This document shows positions 8,961 to 17,449 of a DNA stretch of 64,000 nucleotides, in pieces (position 1 is the first letter of the stretch; each line of letters opens with the position of its first letter). A program made the position numbers and the translations under genes. Origin of the DNA: Clostridiales bacterium (lineage in GTDB: Bacteria > Bacillota > Clostridia > Christensenellales > Borkfalkiaceae). The notes below the pieces were generated by a model that was given only the letters and a program-made list of their open reading frames with translations, made no database searches and had not been told where the DNA came from. The stretch covers positions 62,001 to 126,000 of the forward strand of contig SVHG01000004.1 of assembly GCA_015055965.1 (NCBI GenBank), in the 5' to 3' direction.

Positions 8961-10340
8961 TTATTTTCTGCTTGCTGCAAGTGAAGCTGCCGCAATACTT
9001 TGACCAACCCTTCTAGAGTTTTCATCAGGCATTTCTATACTAATGCTTGCATATTCGGGGAAGTTTTCACTTAAAACGCTCTTAGCTCTTTCCATAATGA
9101 TATCGCCACCCTTTCCACTAGTAACTCTACCAAGTAAAAGTAGGTGCTTAATATCGTAAAATTCGCTGTAATATGCAATAGAATAACCAAGATACGTACC
9201 GATATCTTCGTAAATACCGCGAGCCATTTGATCATCTTGAGCCATAAGCTTTTGAATAACCTTAAGCTTTTCTGCAGGTGAAAGACCTTCTTCAAAGGTA
9301 AAGCCTGCGTACTCTGCAAGCTTAATTACGCCGTCTTGAGAGAAGTATTTAACACCGCAACCGATATCTCCACTCCATTCGTCGCGGTAAGCTTCCTTAG
9401 AAAAATCAACGGGAACGAATGCAAGCTCAGAAAGCCAACCGTTTAAACGACCGTCTAAGTTAATATAACCGCCTGCTTCACTAGTACCCATTGCAATACC
9501 TAAAATACCGTTATCGCCAATATCAATAGCGCCGGCAAGAGCAGTTACGTCACCGTCGTTAGCAACCTCAACGGGCGCGCCGATTTCGTTTGCAATATCA
9601 ATATACATATTCTTAACGTGCGCGTTAAAATCATCCTTGGGAACTTTTAAGAAAAGTGATGCAACCATAATCTTGTTATCAATATAGATACCCGCGCTTG
9701 AAACGCCTATTGCATCTACCCTTGGCATCTTTGAAGCAGCAGTAAGCATTGCTTCCTTAATACCTTCGTAATGATAACGGTAATCTGAATTAGTCTTGGG
9801 ATGCCAAACTACTTCTTCGCTATAAACAACCTCTCCATCTATAACGGCGCTAACCTTTCTATCGCTACCGCCGGCGTCAAAACCTATTCTACAACCGTCC
9901 AAATGACCGCCGATTGCAAGCGAGCATTTCTTTTCTTCGGGGAAGCTTTGTTCGTCTACACAAACGACCTCAAAGGGCATTTCGTAAACGCCTGCCATAA
10001 ATTCAAAGTCAAAAGCGCGCGCGCCGGTTAGAGAATAGTCTTCGTGAATGCGGTTGTAAACGTATTCGTCACCGCAAATATAAATTTTATATCCGCCTGC
10101 AACCCATAAAATAGATTTAATAATACGTTCTGCAATTTCATAGTTGCGTACCTTTTGTTCTTCCGTGGGGTTAGCAAAAATTTCTAAATTATAAACGTAA
10201 TTAAAGCCGTTGTTGCGTTCTACACAAATTTTTAAGGTCTTATGCTCAGCTTTTAAAACCTCTGCCTTAAATTCGCGCAATACCGCTATCATGGGAATAA
10301 AATGCTTATCGTGATTAAGTTGCATAATTTTCTCCTTCAC
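8961..10340 (-). CDS. ROK-family sugar kinase-like protein with long N-terminal extension
   Basis: 459 residues, well above the usual 300 for ROK kinases. From about residue 150 the ASKHA fold is visible: phosphate-1 motif FDAGGSD, the middle segment IGVSSAGIYID, VANDGDVTALAG (catalytic Asp of ROK proteins lies in such an NDxxxxAxG motif), and a phosphate-2 motif MGTSEAGG. The CXCGXXGC zinc motif of classical ROK proteins is missing. The first 145 residues are an unrecognised soluble extension without a helix-turn-helix, so a repressor role is unlikely. ATG at 10340 follows GGAGA. Sugar specificity cannot be told. It has its own terminator and a short gap from the glycerophosphodiesterase gene. 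Confidence 0.75.
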   Translation of the reverse strand: MKEKIMQLNHDKHFIPMIAVLREFKAEVLKAEHKTLKICVERNNGFNYVYNLEIFANPTEEQKVRNYEIAERIIKSILWVAGGYKIYICGDEYVYNRIHEDYSLTGARAFDFEFMAGVYEMPFEVVCVDEQSFPEEKKCSLAIGGHLDGCRIGFDAGGSDRKVSAVIDGEVVYSEEVVWHPKTNSDYRYHYEGIKEAMLTAASKMPRVDAIGVSSAGIYIDNKIMVASLFLKVPKDDFNAHVKNMYIDIANEIGAPVEVANDGDVTALAGAIDIGDNGILGIAMGTSEAGGYINLDGRLNGWLSELAFVPVDFSKEAYRDEWSGDIGCGVKYFSQDGVIKLAEYAGFTFEEGLSPAEKLKVIQKLMAQDDQMARGIYEDIGTYLGYSIAYYSEFYDIKHLLLLGRVTSGKGGDIIMERAKSVLSENFPEYASISIEMPDENSRRVGQSIAAASLAASRK

Positions 10341-10483
10341 TTAATTTAAAATACTTTCTGTTTATATTATATCACTTTTTTATTACTTTGCGTGATAAAT
10401 TGTAGCCCAATGTTTATATAAAAGGACACTCAATTACATTTTTTTAGCAAAAAGTTATATATGAATTTTTATTACCCAAGAGC

Positions 10484-11206
10484 TTATTCGTTAGGGTTAA
10501 CGCTTTCAAAAACGAAGTTTACGTTAAGCTTACGCGCCAAAGCTAAATTCTCTTCCGTTCTAACCGTCCAACAAACGGTTGGCGTTTTCTTATTGATGGG
10601 CATGTGGTTTAAATAATAGTTTATATAATCCGGCTTAGATAGAAAATTAAAGGTTAATTTTTTAACGACCGTATACTTTACCCAAGATAGATTACCGCGT
10701 TCTGGAACACCGCCAAGCTGACCGCGAAGAATATGGGGTGCGTACTTTTTAACCCTTTGCATTATAAATGGATCAAAGGATTGCACCACGAATTCCCCCT
10801 TATAATCCTTTAACGCATCCACCACCTTTTTAGCAATATCGTACTCTTTACTGCGTTGCTGTTTAATTTCTATCATCAAAGGAACTTGCCCGTTAACTTC
10901 CTTTAAAAAATCTTCAAAGGTGGGTATTCCCTCTTCCGTATTTAAAATTTTTAACTCTTTAATTTCTTCGTGCGTTAAGTCGTTTATATACGCCTTTTTA
11001 GCGCAAACACGCTCTAAGCTATCGTCGTGAAAGCAAAGAGCAACTCCATCTTTACTAAGCTGAACGTCCATTTCTATAGGATAACCGTTAGCAATTGCAT
11101 TTTTATACGCACCCATAGAGTTTTCGCCGTAAAGCTCGTTATGAAGTCCGCGATGGGCAACGGGGGTGGTTAATAACCAACTGTCTTTTTTAATTCTGCT
11201 TATCAT
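10484..11206 (-). CDS. Glycerophosphodiester phosphodiesterase family protein
   Basis: 240 residues, a TIM barrel of the GDPD family. Visible catalytic elements are AHRGLHN near residue 17, the Glu-rich EMDVQLSKDG stretch (metal ligands, about 46-55) and FHDDSLERVC (general acid/base His, about 59), then MIEIK (about 112). It has no signal peptide, so it probably hydrolyses cytoplasmic glycerophosphodiesters to glycerol 3-phosphate and an alcohol. Its 5' leader is long (about 115 nt) because its -10 lies at 11328-11333; the leader contains complementary AGGCTAA and TTAGCCT segments. It is transcribed divergently from lepA from a shared promoter region. Confidence 0.9.
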   Translation of the reverse strand: MISRIKKDSWLLTTPVAHRGLHNELYGENSMGAYKNAIANGYPIEMDVQLSKDGVALCFHDDSLERVCAKKAYINDLTHEEIKELKILNTEEGIPTFEDFLKEVNGQVPLMIEIKQQRSKEYDIAKKVVDALKDYKGEFVVQSFDPFIMQRVKKYAPHILRGQLGGVPERGNLSWVKYTVVKKLTFNFLSKPDYINYYLNHMPINKKTPTVCWTVRTEENLALARKLNVNFVFESVNPNE

Positions 11207-11327
11207 ACTTTATACCTTTCCATTAATCAATATCGTTACGTAAATGTTTCGTGAGGCTAATTTTTAACTCTTTCGGTAATAATAAGAGGTTTTTTTAGCC
11301 TAATATATAAAAAAAATATCTATTTAT

Positions 11328-11356
11328 ATTATACACTAAACACAATTTGCTTGCAA
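11328..11356 (-). promoter_or_regulatory. Promoter of the glycerophosphodiesterase gene
   Basis: Minus strand: TTGCAA (11356-11351), 17-bp spacer, TATAAT (11333-11328). The -35 box lies only 4 bp from the -35 box of the lepA promoter. Confidence 0.65.
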
Positions 11357-11360
11357 GCGC

Positions 11361-11389
11361 TTGATTATTTTTACAAAAAATTGTATAAT
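11361..11389 (+). promoter_or_regulatory. Promoter of lepA-hemW
   Basis: TTGATT (11361-11366), 17-bp spacer, TATAAT (11384-11389). The overlapping palindromes GCTTGCAAGC (11349-11358) and CAAGCGCTTG (11354-11363) cover both divergent -35 boxes. Confidence 0.7.
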
Positions 11390-11476
11390 AAATCTTAATT
11401 GATACTATACTACTTACCTTAAAAGTTAAAAACTCGCTCTTTAAGAGCCAATAATGAAAGGACGAAATTATTTTTT

Positions 11477-13291
11477 ATGGCAAAAACCACAAAAACACAC
11501 GTTAGAAATTTCTGCATAGTAGCGCATATAGACCACGGTAAATCCACCTTGGCAGACCGCATTATAGAAATGACCGGTCAGGTAAGCCAACGCGATATGG
11601 AGAGTCAGCTTTTGGACTCTATGGATTTAGAAAAGGAACGTGGAATAACCATTAAGCTTACCCCCGTTACTATGTACTATACCGCAAAAAACGGCGAAGA
11701 ATATAAGTTTAACCTTATTGACACCCCCGGCCACGTTGACTTTTCTTACGAGGTATCACGCTCTTTGGCTGCGTGCGAAGGGGCTATTCTAATAGTTGAC
11801 TCTACCCAAGGCATAGAGGCGCAAACGCTTGCTAACTGCTACCTTGCGCTTGACAACAACCTAGAAATCGTTCCCGTTTTAAATAAAATTGACCTTGCAA
11901 GCTCCCGTTGTGACGAGATTGCAACCGAAATTGAAGAGGTTATTGGATTAGACGCATCAGACGCCCCAAGAATTTCTGCAAAAAACGGCATTAATATAGA
12001 AGACGTTTTAGAAGCCATCGTTAATAAAATGCCCGCACCCGAAGGGGATGACGACGCGCCCTTAAAGGCTCTTATTTTCGACTCTTATTACGATAACTTC
12101 AAGGGCGTAATTTGCTTCGTTCGTATTAAAGACGGCAAGGTTAAGGTTGGCGATAGAATTCGCACCTTTATTTCAGATAAGCAGTTTGACGTTACCGAGG
12201 TTGGCGTATTTAGCCCCCAATTACAGCCCAAGGACTGCTTATACTCAGGTGACGTTGGCTATATTGCCGCAAGCATTAAAAGCGTAGAAGATACTAACGT
12301 TGGCGATACTATTACTTTGGTTAATAATCCCGCGCCAGAGCCGTTACCCGGTTATAAAAAGGCTTTACCGGTGGTTTTCTCTGGTATTTACCCCTTAGAC
12401 GGCTCTAAGTTTAACGACTTAAAGGACGCGCTATTAAAGCTTAAGCTAAACGACGCAGCTCTTTCCTTCGAGCCCGACAACTCTATGGCGTTAGGCTTTG
12501 GCTTCCGTTGCGGTTTCTTAGGACTTTTACACATGGAAATCGTTCAACAGCGTATAGAGCGTGAGTTCGATCTTGATATTATTACTACCACACCCGGCGT
12601 TTCTTACCACGTTTACAAAACGGGTGGAGAAATGATTTTGGTCAACAACCCCTCAAAGCTTCCCGATCCTTCAGAAATCGACTATATTGAAGAACCCGTT
12701 ATTAAAGCTAGTATTTACTCCCCACCCGATTACATTGGCGCTATTATGGACCTTTGTAAGGAAAAGCGCGGTGAAATGATAACCATGAATTATATTGACG
12801 AGCGCAGAGTTTGTTTACTTTACCGCTTACCCTTAAACGAAATAATCTTTGACTTTTTTGACAGCTTAAAATCACGTACTCGCGGTTACGCTTCACTTGA
12901 CTACGAGCTAGACGGCTACCAAACCAGCGAGCTCGTTAAGCTTGATATGTACTTAAACGGCGATATTTGTGACGCGCTTTCCGTTATAGTTCATAAGGAA
13001 AAGGCGTACGCGCGCGGCAGAGCTATTGCAGAAAAGCTTAAAGAGGTTATTCCCAGACAGATGTTTGAAATACCCGTTCAAGCAGCAGTTGGCGGTAAAA
13101 TTATTGCAAGAGAAACGGTAAAAGCTCTTAGAAAAGACGTTTTAGCTAAGTGCTACGGCGGTGACATTACCAGAAAGAAAAAGCTTCTTGAAAAGCAAAA
13201 AGAAGGTAAGAAGAAGATGAGAAAGCTAGGCTCTGTTGAAATACCTTCAGAAGCTTTCATGTCTATTTTAAAAATAGATTCTAATAACTAA
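11477..13291 (+). CDS. lepA: Elongation factor 4 (LepA) back-translocating GTPase
   Basis: 604 residues, the standard length. GTPase motifs appear in order: AHIDHGKST (G1, about 16-24), the switch I region [14 protein letters not shown] (G3), NKIDL (G4) and SAKNG (G5). Domains II, III and V follow, with the LepA-specific C-terminal domain ending in the basic [15 protein letters not shown] stretch. EF4 acts on stalled ribosomes during translation. Start at ATG 11477 with AAAGGA upstream. It lies 99 bp upstream of hemW, an order conserved across Firmicutes; the stem-loop between the two has a poor T run. Confidence 0.98.
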   Translation: MAKTTKTHVRNFCIVAHIDHGKSTLADRIIEMTGQVSQRDMESQLLDSMDLEKERGITIKLTPVTMYYTAKNGEEYKFNLIDTPGHVDFSYEVSRSLAACEGAILIVDSTQGIEAQTLANCYLALDNNLEIVPVLNKIDLASSRCDEIATEIEEVIGLDASDAPRISAKNGINIEDVLEAIVNKMPAPEGDDDAPLKALIFDSYYDNFKGVICFVRIKDGKVKVGDRIRTFISDKQFDVTEVGVFSPQLQPKDCLYSGDVGYIAASIKSVEDTNVGDTITLVNNPAPEPLPGYKKALPVVFSGIYPLDGSKFNDLKDALLKLKLNDAALSFEPDNSMALGFGFRCGFLGLLHMEIVQQRIEREFDLDIITTTPGVSYHVYKTGGEMILVNNPSKLPDPSEIDYIEEPVIKASIYSPPDYIGAIMDLCKEKRGEMITMNYIDERRVCLLYRLPLNEIIFDFFDSLKSRTRGYASLDYELDGYQTSELVKLDMYLNGDICDALSVIVHKEKAYARGRAIAEKLKEVIPRQMFEIPVQAAVGGKIIARETVKALRKDVLAKCYGGDITRKKKLLEKQKEGKKKMRKLGSVEIPSEAFMSILKIDSNN

Positions 13292-13300
13292 AGCATTATG

Positions 13301-13330
13301 GGGTAAATAGCGTTTTTACGCCGTTTACCC
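13301..13330 (+). terminator. Stem-loop between lepA and hemW, weak terminator or attenuator
   Basis: GGGTAAA (13301-13307) pairs with TTTACCC (13324-13330), with an inner GCG/CGC pairing. The tail is only partly T-rich, so partial read-through into hemW is plausible. Confidence 0.5.
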
Positions 13331-13355
13331 TATTATTCTTAATTAAAAAGTGACC

Positions 13356-13370
13356 GTATAGGTCGATTAA
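13356..13370 (-). repeat. Dispersed motif copy (minus orientation), one mismatch
   Basis: Minus strand reads TTAATCG-ACC-TATAC. Located about 20 bp before the hemW start. Confidence 0.55.
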
Positions 13371-13390
13371 CGATATTTTAAGGTGATTTT

Positions 13391-14500
13391 ATGGCAGGAA
13401 TTTACGTTCATATCCCCTTTTGTAAGCAAAAGTGTACCTATTGCGATTTTGCATCCTTTCCAAAGGAAATTGGCAAGGCGGAAGCATACTTTGCATGCCT
13501 TTTAAAGGAAATTGATTCACGCGCGCAAGAGTTAAAAAATAAGAGCTTTGATACCCTTTATATAGGTGGTGGAACGCCATCGTTCGTTCAAGCGGAATTT
13601 ATTGGCGCGTGCGTTAATAGAATAAAAAAGAATTTTAACTTAAAAGCTAACGCAGAAATTACCATAGAAATAAACCCCGGCACTCTTACCGAAGAAAAGG
13701 TTGCCATTTACAAATCAGTTGGCATTAACCGCTTTAGTATTGGACTTCAGTCTGCTTGCGACGCTAGACTTGCTTCACTTAACCGCATACACACTGCTGA
13801 ACAGTTTTTATACGCTTGCAAGCTTTTAAAGGGGGAAAATATCAGTGCAGACGTTATGATAGGACTAAAGGACCAAAAGTGTGACGAGGTTGCCAAAACG
13901 ATAGATTTAGCGCTTGAAGGCGGAGCAAAGCATATTTCAGTTTACGCGCTCACACCTGAAGAAGGAACGCCTATGTTTACTACATACTTAAACGGCGAGC
14001 TTCCAAGCGCGGATGAAACTGCAGAGCTTTACGATTTCACACGCACCTATTTATCAACCAAGGGATTTGAACGCTACGAGGTTTCTAACTTTTCGCTCCC
14101 CGGCTACCGCTCCAAACACAATCTTAACTATTGGAAGCGTGGTGAATATATAGGAGTTGGCGTTGCAGCTTCTTCTTGCATTGATAACAGAAGATTTACC
14201 AACACCGAAAAATTAGACGAATATATTCACTGCCTTTTACACGATAAATATGCAGAAATCTTCAGCGAAAAAATAGAAGGCGACGAAATTAAAGGGGAAT
14301 ACATTATGCTTGCCCTTCGCACCTCAGACGGTATTTCATTAAGTGATTACAAAGCGACCTTCGGCAGTGATTTTTTAAGCGATTACAAGCAAGAAGTGGC
14401 GCTACAGCGCGATTATCTTGATATTGATGAAACTTCCGTTCGTATAAAGGATGATTATTTATACGTTCAAAACCAAATCATAATTTACTTTTTAAAGTAG
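13391..14500 (+). CDS. hemW: HemW, radical SAM heme chaperone-like protein
   Basis: 369 residues. The radical SAM cluster motif is C11-x3-C15-x2-C18 followed by DF; true coproporphyrinogen dehydrogenase HemN has an additional Cys two residues further, so this is the HemW type. GGGTPS (about 58-63) and the marker KHNLNYW (about 238) are also HemW features. The family binds heme and delivers it to membrane targets; whether this anaerobe uses heme is not visible here. ATG at 13391 with AAGGTG. It follows lepA as in many Firmicutes. Confidence 0.93.
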   Translation: MAGIYVHIPFCKQKCTYCDFASFPKEIGKAEAYFACLLKEIDSRAQELKNKSFDTLYIGGGTPSFVQAEFIGACVNRIKKNFNLKANAEITIEINPGTLTEEKVAIYKSVGINRFSIGLQSACDARLASLNRIHTAEQFLYACKLLKGENISADVMIGLKDQKCDEVAKTIDLALEGGAKHISVYALTPEEGTPMFTTYLNGELPSADETAELYDFTRTYLSTKGFERYEVSNFSLPGYRSKHNLNYWKRGEYIGVGVAASSCIDNRRFTNTEKLDEYIHCLLHDKYAEIFSEKIEGDEIKGEYIMLALRTSDGISLSDYKATFGSDFLSDYKQEVALQRDYLDIDETSVRIKDDYLYVQNQIIIYFLK

Positions 14501-14594
14501 GAACACCATTAGCCAAAGGTCTTTATTTTAATATTAAAACTTAAAACATTGACCTTTTATATTCCTTTTTAAAGTACTAAACGTGAGGTAAAAA

Positions 14595-15200
14595 ATGAAC
14601 TCTCAAAAAGAAAAAATGCATAGTGGCGAGCTTTATCTTCCAACGGACGATAGCATTATGGAAGAACAGCTTACCTGCTTAAATAAGCTTTACGATTTTA
14701 ACCAAACAAGACCTACCGAACTGGATAAAAGAGCAAAACTCTTAAAGGAGCTCTTTGCCGAAATTGGCGAAGGATGCTATATAGAACCGCCCTTACACGC
14801 AAATTGGGGCGGAAAGCACTGCCACCTTGGCAAAAACGTTTACTTTAACTTTAACGTAACCTTAGTAGACGATACTCATATTTACGTTGGAGATTACACT
14901 AAGTTTGGTCCAAACGTGGTTATAGCAACGGCAGGCCACCCTATTTTACCCTCTTTAAGGGAACAAGCTTACCAATATAATATGCCCGTAAAAATTGGCA
15001 AATGCGTTTGGCTTGGCGCTGGCGTAATAGTTCTTCCCGGTGTTGAAATTGGGGATAATTGCGTAATAGGGGCAGGAAGCGTCGTTACGAAAAATATTCC
15101 GGCAAACAGCGTTGCAGTTGGAAATCCTTGTAAGGTTATACGCGAAATTGGCGAGCACGATAAGAAATATTATTTTAAGCAAAAGAAAATTCAGTTGTAA
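14595..15200 (+). CDS. Maltose/galactoside O-acetyltransferase-like hexapeptide transferase
   Basis: 201 residues, the usual size of the Maa/LacA/NodL group. An N-terminal helical cap (1-60) is followed by left-handed beta-helix hexapeptide repeats (about 65-185). The acceptor-side motif TAGHPI (about 115) contains the catalytic His, and IGAGSVVTKNIPANSVAVGNPCK (in part, 155-180) is the typical acetyl-CoA binding end. It transfers acetyl groups from acetyl-CoA to a sugar hydroxyl in the cytoplasm. GTGAGG lies upstream of ATG 14595. It may be expressed with the downstream M50-like gene (44-bp gap). Acceptor unknown. Confidence 0.9.
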   Translation: MNSQKEKMHSGELYLPTDDSIMEEQLTCLNKLYDFNQTRPTELDKRAKLLKELFAEIGEGCYIEPPLHANWGGKHCHLGKNVYFNFNVTLVDDTHIYVGDYTKFGPNVVIATAGHPILPSLREQAYQYNMPVKIGKCVWLGAGVIVLPGVEIGDNCVIGAGSVVTKNIPANSVAVGNPCKVIREIGEHDKKYYFKQKKIQL

Positions 15201-15244
15201 TTACCTAAAGCTTCTATCAAACGAACACTTCAAGGGGAATTAAA

Positions 15245-16390
15245 ATGAATAAATTTATAAGATTTTTAAAAGGCTTTCTTTTAATAGTTTTCTTTGTGAT
15301 TGCTATTTTAGCAACAAAAAATTATCAGGATTTATTATATGAAAGCATTGATATTCAACTTATAGCCGCACTTTTAATATTTTCCACAATAGTATTAATG
15401 CTGTTAGGCGGAATATTTGTTGGCACTATAATTCACGAATTAGGCCACCTTGTTTTTGGACTTATAACGGGTTATAAATTTTCTTCATTTAGAATAGGCA
15501 ACACCTGTTTTATAAAAGAAAACGGAAAAATCAAAATTAAAAGAATGGGTATTCCGGGAACTTCCGGTCAATGCTTGATGCTTCCACCCCAATTAAAAAA
15601 AAGTAAAATACCTTATAGGCTATACAATCTGGGCGGATGCTTACTTAACTTAGTTTTTGTTTTTATATTTTTAGCAGTTACCATAAGCCTTTACGACTAC
15701 CCCGTTTTTCACGCAATATTTTCCATGCTAACGGTAACGCAATTTGTACTTTTAATAAACAACGGTATTCCCACGCGCACACCGTATATTCAAAACGACG
15801 CGCAAAACCTTATTGATATAGCAGAAAATAAAGAAGCCGTTCATTCATTCTATATTCAACTTTTAGTTTCCGAAGCTCTTTCACGCGGGCTAAGTTTAAG
15901 TGAAATGCCAAGTGAATGGTTCACAATGCCAAGCGACGATAAGCTAAACAATTCAATAGTTTCCACAATAGCTTATTTAGCCTGCTTAAGAGAGCTTGAA
16001 TTAGGTAACTATTATAGCGTTCACAAGCTTATACGCGAGCTTTTACAAAAAGCAACTAATATGTTAGGGCTATATAAATTTTTCTTAGAAATAGAAATTA
16101 TTTACCTTGACGTTATACATCAATGGGCAAGCAAGGAATACGTTTTTGCTAAGCTTGAAGAACTAAAAAAGCCCCTTGCATCATTTAGAAACAGCATAAC
16201 TGTAACGCGTGTTTTATACGCGGTAAACCTAATTTATAAAAACAACTTAGCAGAAGCTTCTAAGAATTTACAAGCGTTTGAAAGGGCTGTAAAAAAATAC
16301 CCTTACAAGCAAGAAATAGAAAAGGAACGCAAGCTGATTGAACTAGCAAACGAGGTTCATTATAAGCTCACCCATAAAGAAGAAAACTAA
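15245..16390 (+). CDS. M50-like membrane metalloprotease-related protein
   Basis: 381 residues. Two N-terminal membrane helices (about 8-25 and 40-62) are followed by a helix containing HELGH (about residues 64-68), the site-2 protease zinc motif. Further hydrophobic helices lie near 130-175, where GNxxxN-type residues follow (GGCLLNLVF; NNGIP). The C-terminal 190 residues are helical and soluble, with TPR-like character. The family cleaves membrane proteins or is a degenerate relative; the third metal ligand (Asp of the M50 NPDG motif) is not clear, NNGIPTRTPY being the nearest segment. ATG with AGGGG spacing 8. A strong terminator follows. Confidence 0.7.
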   Translation: MNKFIRFLKGFLLIVFFVIAILATKNYQDLLYESIDIQLIAALLIFSTIVLMLLGGIFVGTIIHELGHLVFGLITGYKFSSFRIGNTCFIKENGKIKIKRMGIPGTSGQCLMLPPQLKKSKIPYRLYNLGGCLLNLVFVFIFLAVTISLYDYPVFHAIFSMLTVTQFVLLINNGIPTRTPYIQNDAQNLIDIAENKEAVHSFYIQLLVSEALSRGLSLSEMPSEWFTMPSDDKLNNSIVSTIAYLACLRELELGNYYSVHKLIRELLQKATNMLGLYKFFLEIEIIYLDVIHQWASKEYVFAKLEELKKPLASFRNSITVTRVLYAVNLIYKNNLAEASKNLQAFERAVKKYPYKQEIEKERKLIELANEVHYKLTHKEEN

Positions 16391-16395
16391 AAAGT

Positions 16396-16440
16396 AAACC
16401 TTGGCCTTATACCTTTTAGGTATACTACCAAGGTTTTTTT
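16396..16440 (+). terminator. Terminator after the M50-like gene
   Basis: AAACCTTGG (16396-16404) pairs with CCAAGGTTT (16428-16436), with an inner TATACC/GGTATA stem and a run of T. Confidence 0.9.
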
Positions 16441-16507
16441 GTTAATAGTAAAATATATTCCCTATTTTCATAACAAAAGTAAGCCGGGTTATTATACTCT
16501 GACTGCT

Positions 16508-16711
16508 TTACTCAATTCCATCAGTTAATTCATCAAAATCGATTTCTAAAATCTTTAAAATTTTAATTATATTATAAAGTGATGGCTCTACTTTATTACA
16601 CTCCCACTCACTTACTCGTTGCTGAGTTGTTTGTAGCTTTTGCGCAAATTCTTGTTGACTTATCTTTCGTGACTTTCTTAAATGTTTTAAATTATCGCCA
16701 AATGTATTCAT
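16508..16711 (-). CDS. XRE/Cro-CI family repressor
   Basis: 67 residues, essentially one helix-turn-helix domain: LRKSRKISQQEFAQKL forms helices 1-2 and TTQQRVSEWECNKVEP the recognition helix, followed by the typical hydrophobic helix and an acidic C-terminus (FDELTDGIE). No sensor domain is present. It is transcribed divergently from the zinc-ribbon gene, and two copies of the inverted repeat ACACTAA-N2-TTAGTGT lie between them, one just upstream of this gene's start and one inside the neighbour's promoter spacer. This strongly suggests that it represses itself and the neighbour. No clear ribosome binding site precedes its ATG. Confidence 0.9.
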   Translation of the reverse strand: MNTFGDNLKHLRKSRKISQQEFAQKLQTTQQRVSEWECNKVEPSLYNIIKILKILEIDFDELTDGIE

Positions 16712-16722
16712 ACTGATATATT

Positions 16723-16738
16723 ACACTAAACTTAATGT
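16723..16738. promoter_or_regulatory. Operator 1, imperfect palindrome
   Basis: ACACTAAACTTAATGT, a 16-bp palindrome with one mismatched pair, 11 bp from the repressor start codon. Confidence 0.7.
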
Positions 16739-16744
16739 TTTTAT

Positions 16745-16773
16745 TTGACTTACACTAAAATTAGTGTTATAAT
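16745..16773 (+). promoter_or_regulatory. Sigma-A promoter of the zinc-ribbon gene
   Basis: TTGACT (16745-16750), 17-bp spacer, perfect TATAAT (16768-16773). Confidence 0.85.
16752..16767. promoter_or_regulatory. Operator 2, perfect palindrome
   Basis: ACACTAAAATTAGTGT is a perfect 16-bp inverted repeat filling the promoter spacer exactly; its centre is 29 bp from that of operator 1, close to three helical turns. Confidence 0.8.
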
Positions 16774-16815
16774 TATTTATCATAATTGTCTTTTATGACA
16801 AAAAAGGAGAAGAAA

Positions 16816-17232
16816 ATGAAAATTCAAAATGTAAAATGCCCTAATTGTGGGGCTAACCTACAAATCGAAGAAGGAAAACAAAATCAATTCTGCCCTTATT
16901 GTGGAAATCAAATAATTCTAGAAGATGAACATTCAACAACCACAACAACAAATATTAATCATAATTCTAACAGTAGTCATACATACGTTGATCAAGCAAA
17001 AGTTGAAAAAATAAAAATGGAACGCGAAATTCAATTAAAAAAAGAAGAACAAAAAAAGTACGAACTAGAAAATTATAAACAAACCAATAAAACGCTTCTT
17101 ATTGTATGGGCTGTAACTTTAATAGCTTGCTTAATACTTGGTTTTGTTGATAACGGCTTTTGGGGTGTTTTACTCATTGATTTAGTTATAGGAGCTATCA
17201 TTGCCTATAATAGAACGAGCAAAAAACCTTAA
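16816..17232 (+). CDS. Zinc-ribbon, coiled-coil, two-helix membrane protein
   Basis: 138 residues from ATG 16816, chosen because AAGGAG sits 6 bp upstream; an upstream TTG would add ten residues but has no such site. Residues 8-33 form a zinc ribbon (CPNCG and CPYCG, four Cys). A Thr/Asn/Ser-rich linker (about 42-58) leads to a charged coiled coil (about 60-92), then two hydrophobic helices (about 93-112 and 117-132). The zinc ribbon should be cytoplasmic. It is controlled by the XRE repressor next door and ends with a strong terminator. Function unknown; similar architectures occur in membrane stress or toxin-like small modules, but nothing here proves that. Confidence 0.8.
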   Translation: MKIQNVKCPNCGANLQIEEGKQNQFCPYCGNQIILEDEHSTTTTTNINHNSNSSHTYVDQAKVEKIKMEREIQLKKEEQKKYELENYKQTNKTLLIVWAVTLIACLILGFVDNGFWGVLLIDLVIGAIIAYNRTSKKP

Positions 17233-17264
17233 TATCATAAAATATCATAAAAGTATTTATAATT

Positions 17265-17301
17265 AACTCGTCTTTATTTGCCATAAAAGACGAGTTTTTA
17301 T
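17265..17301 (+). terminator. Terminator after the zinc-ribbon gene
   Basis: AACTCGTCTTT (17265-17275) pairs with AAAGACGAGTT (17286-17296), then T-rich. Confidence 0.9.
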
Positions 17302-17449
17302 TATTAAATAAAAAAACTTTTAAAATTTACTAAAAACAGTAGATATTTATAAATATTTTTGCTATAATGTATTTGGTGAATTTTGTAAATAGTTTATTTA
17401 CAAGTCATTAATTTTATAAAAAAGCACTTTTATGCGCGTTAGGATTATT

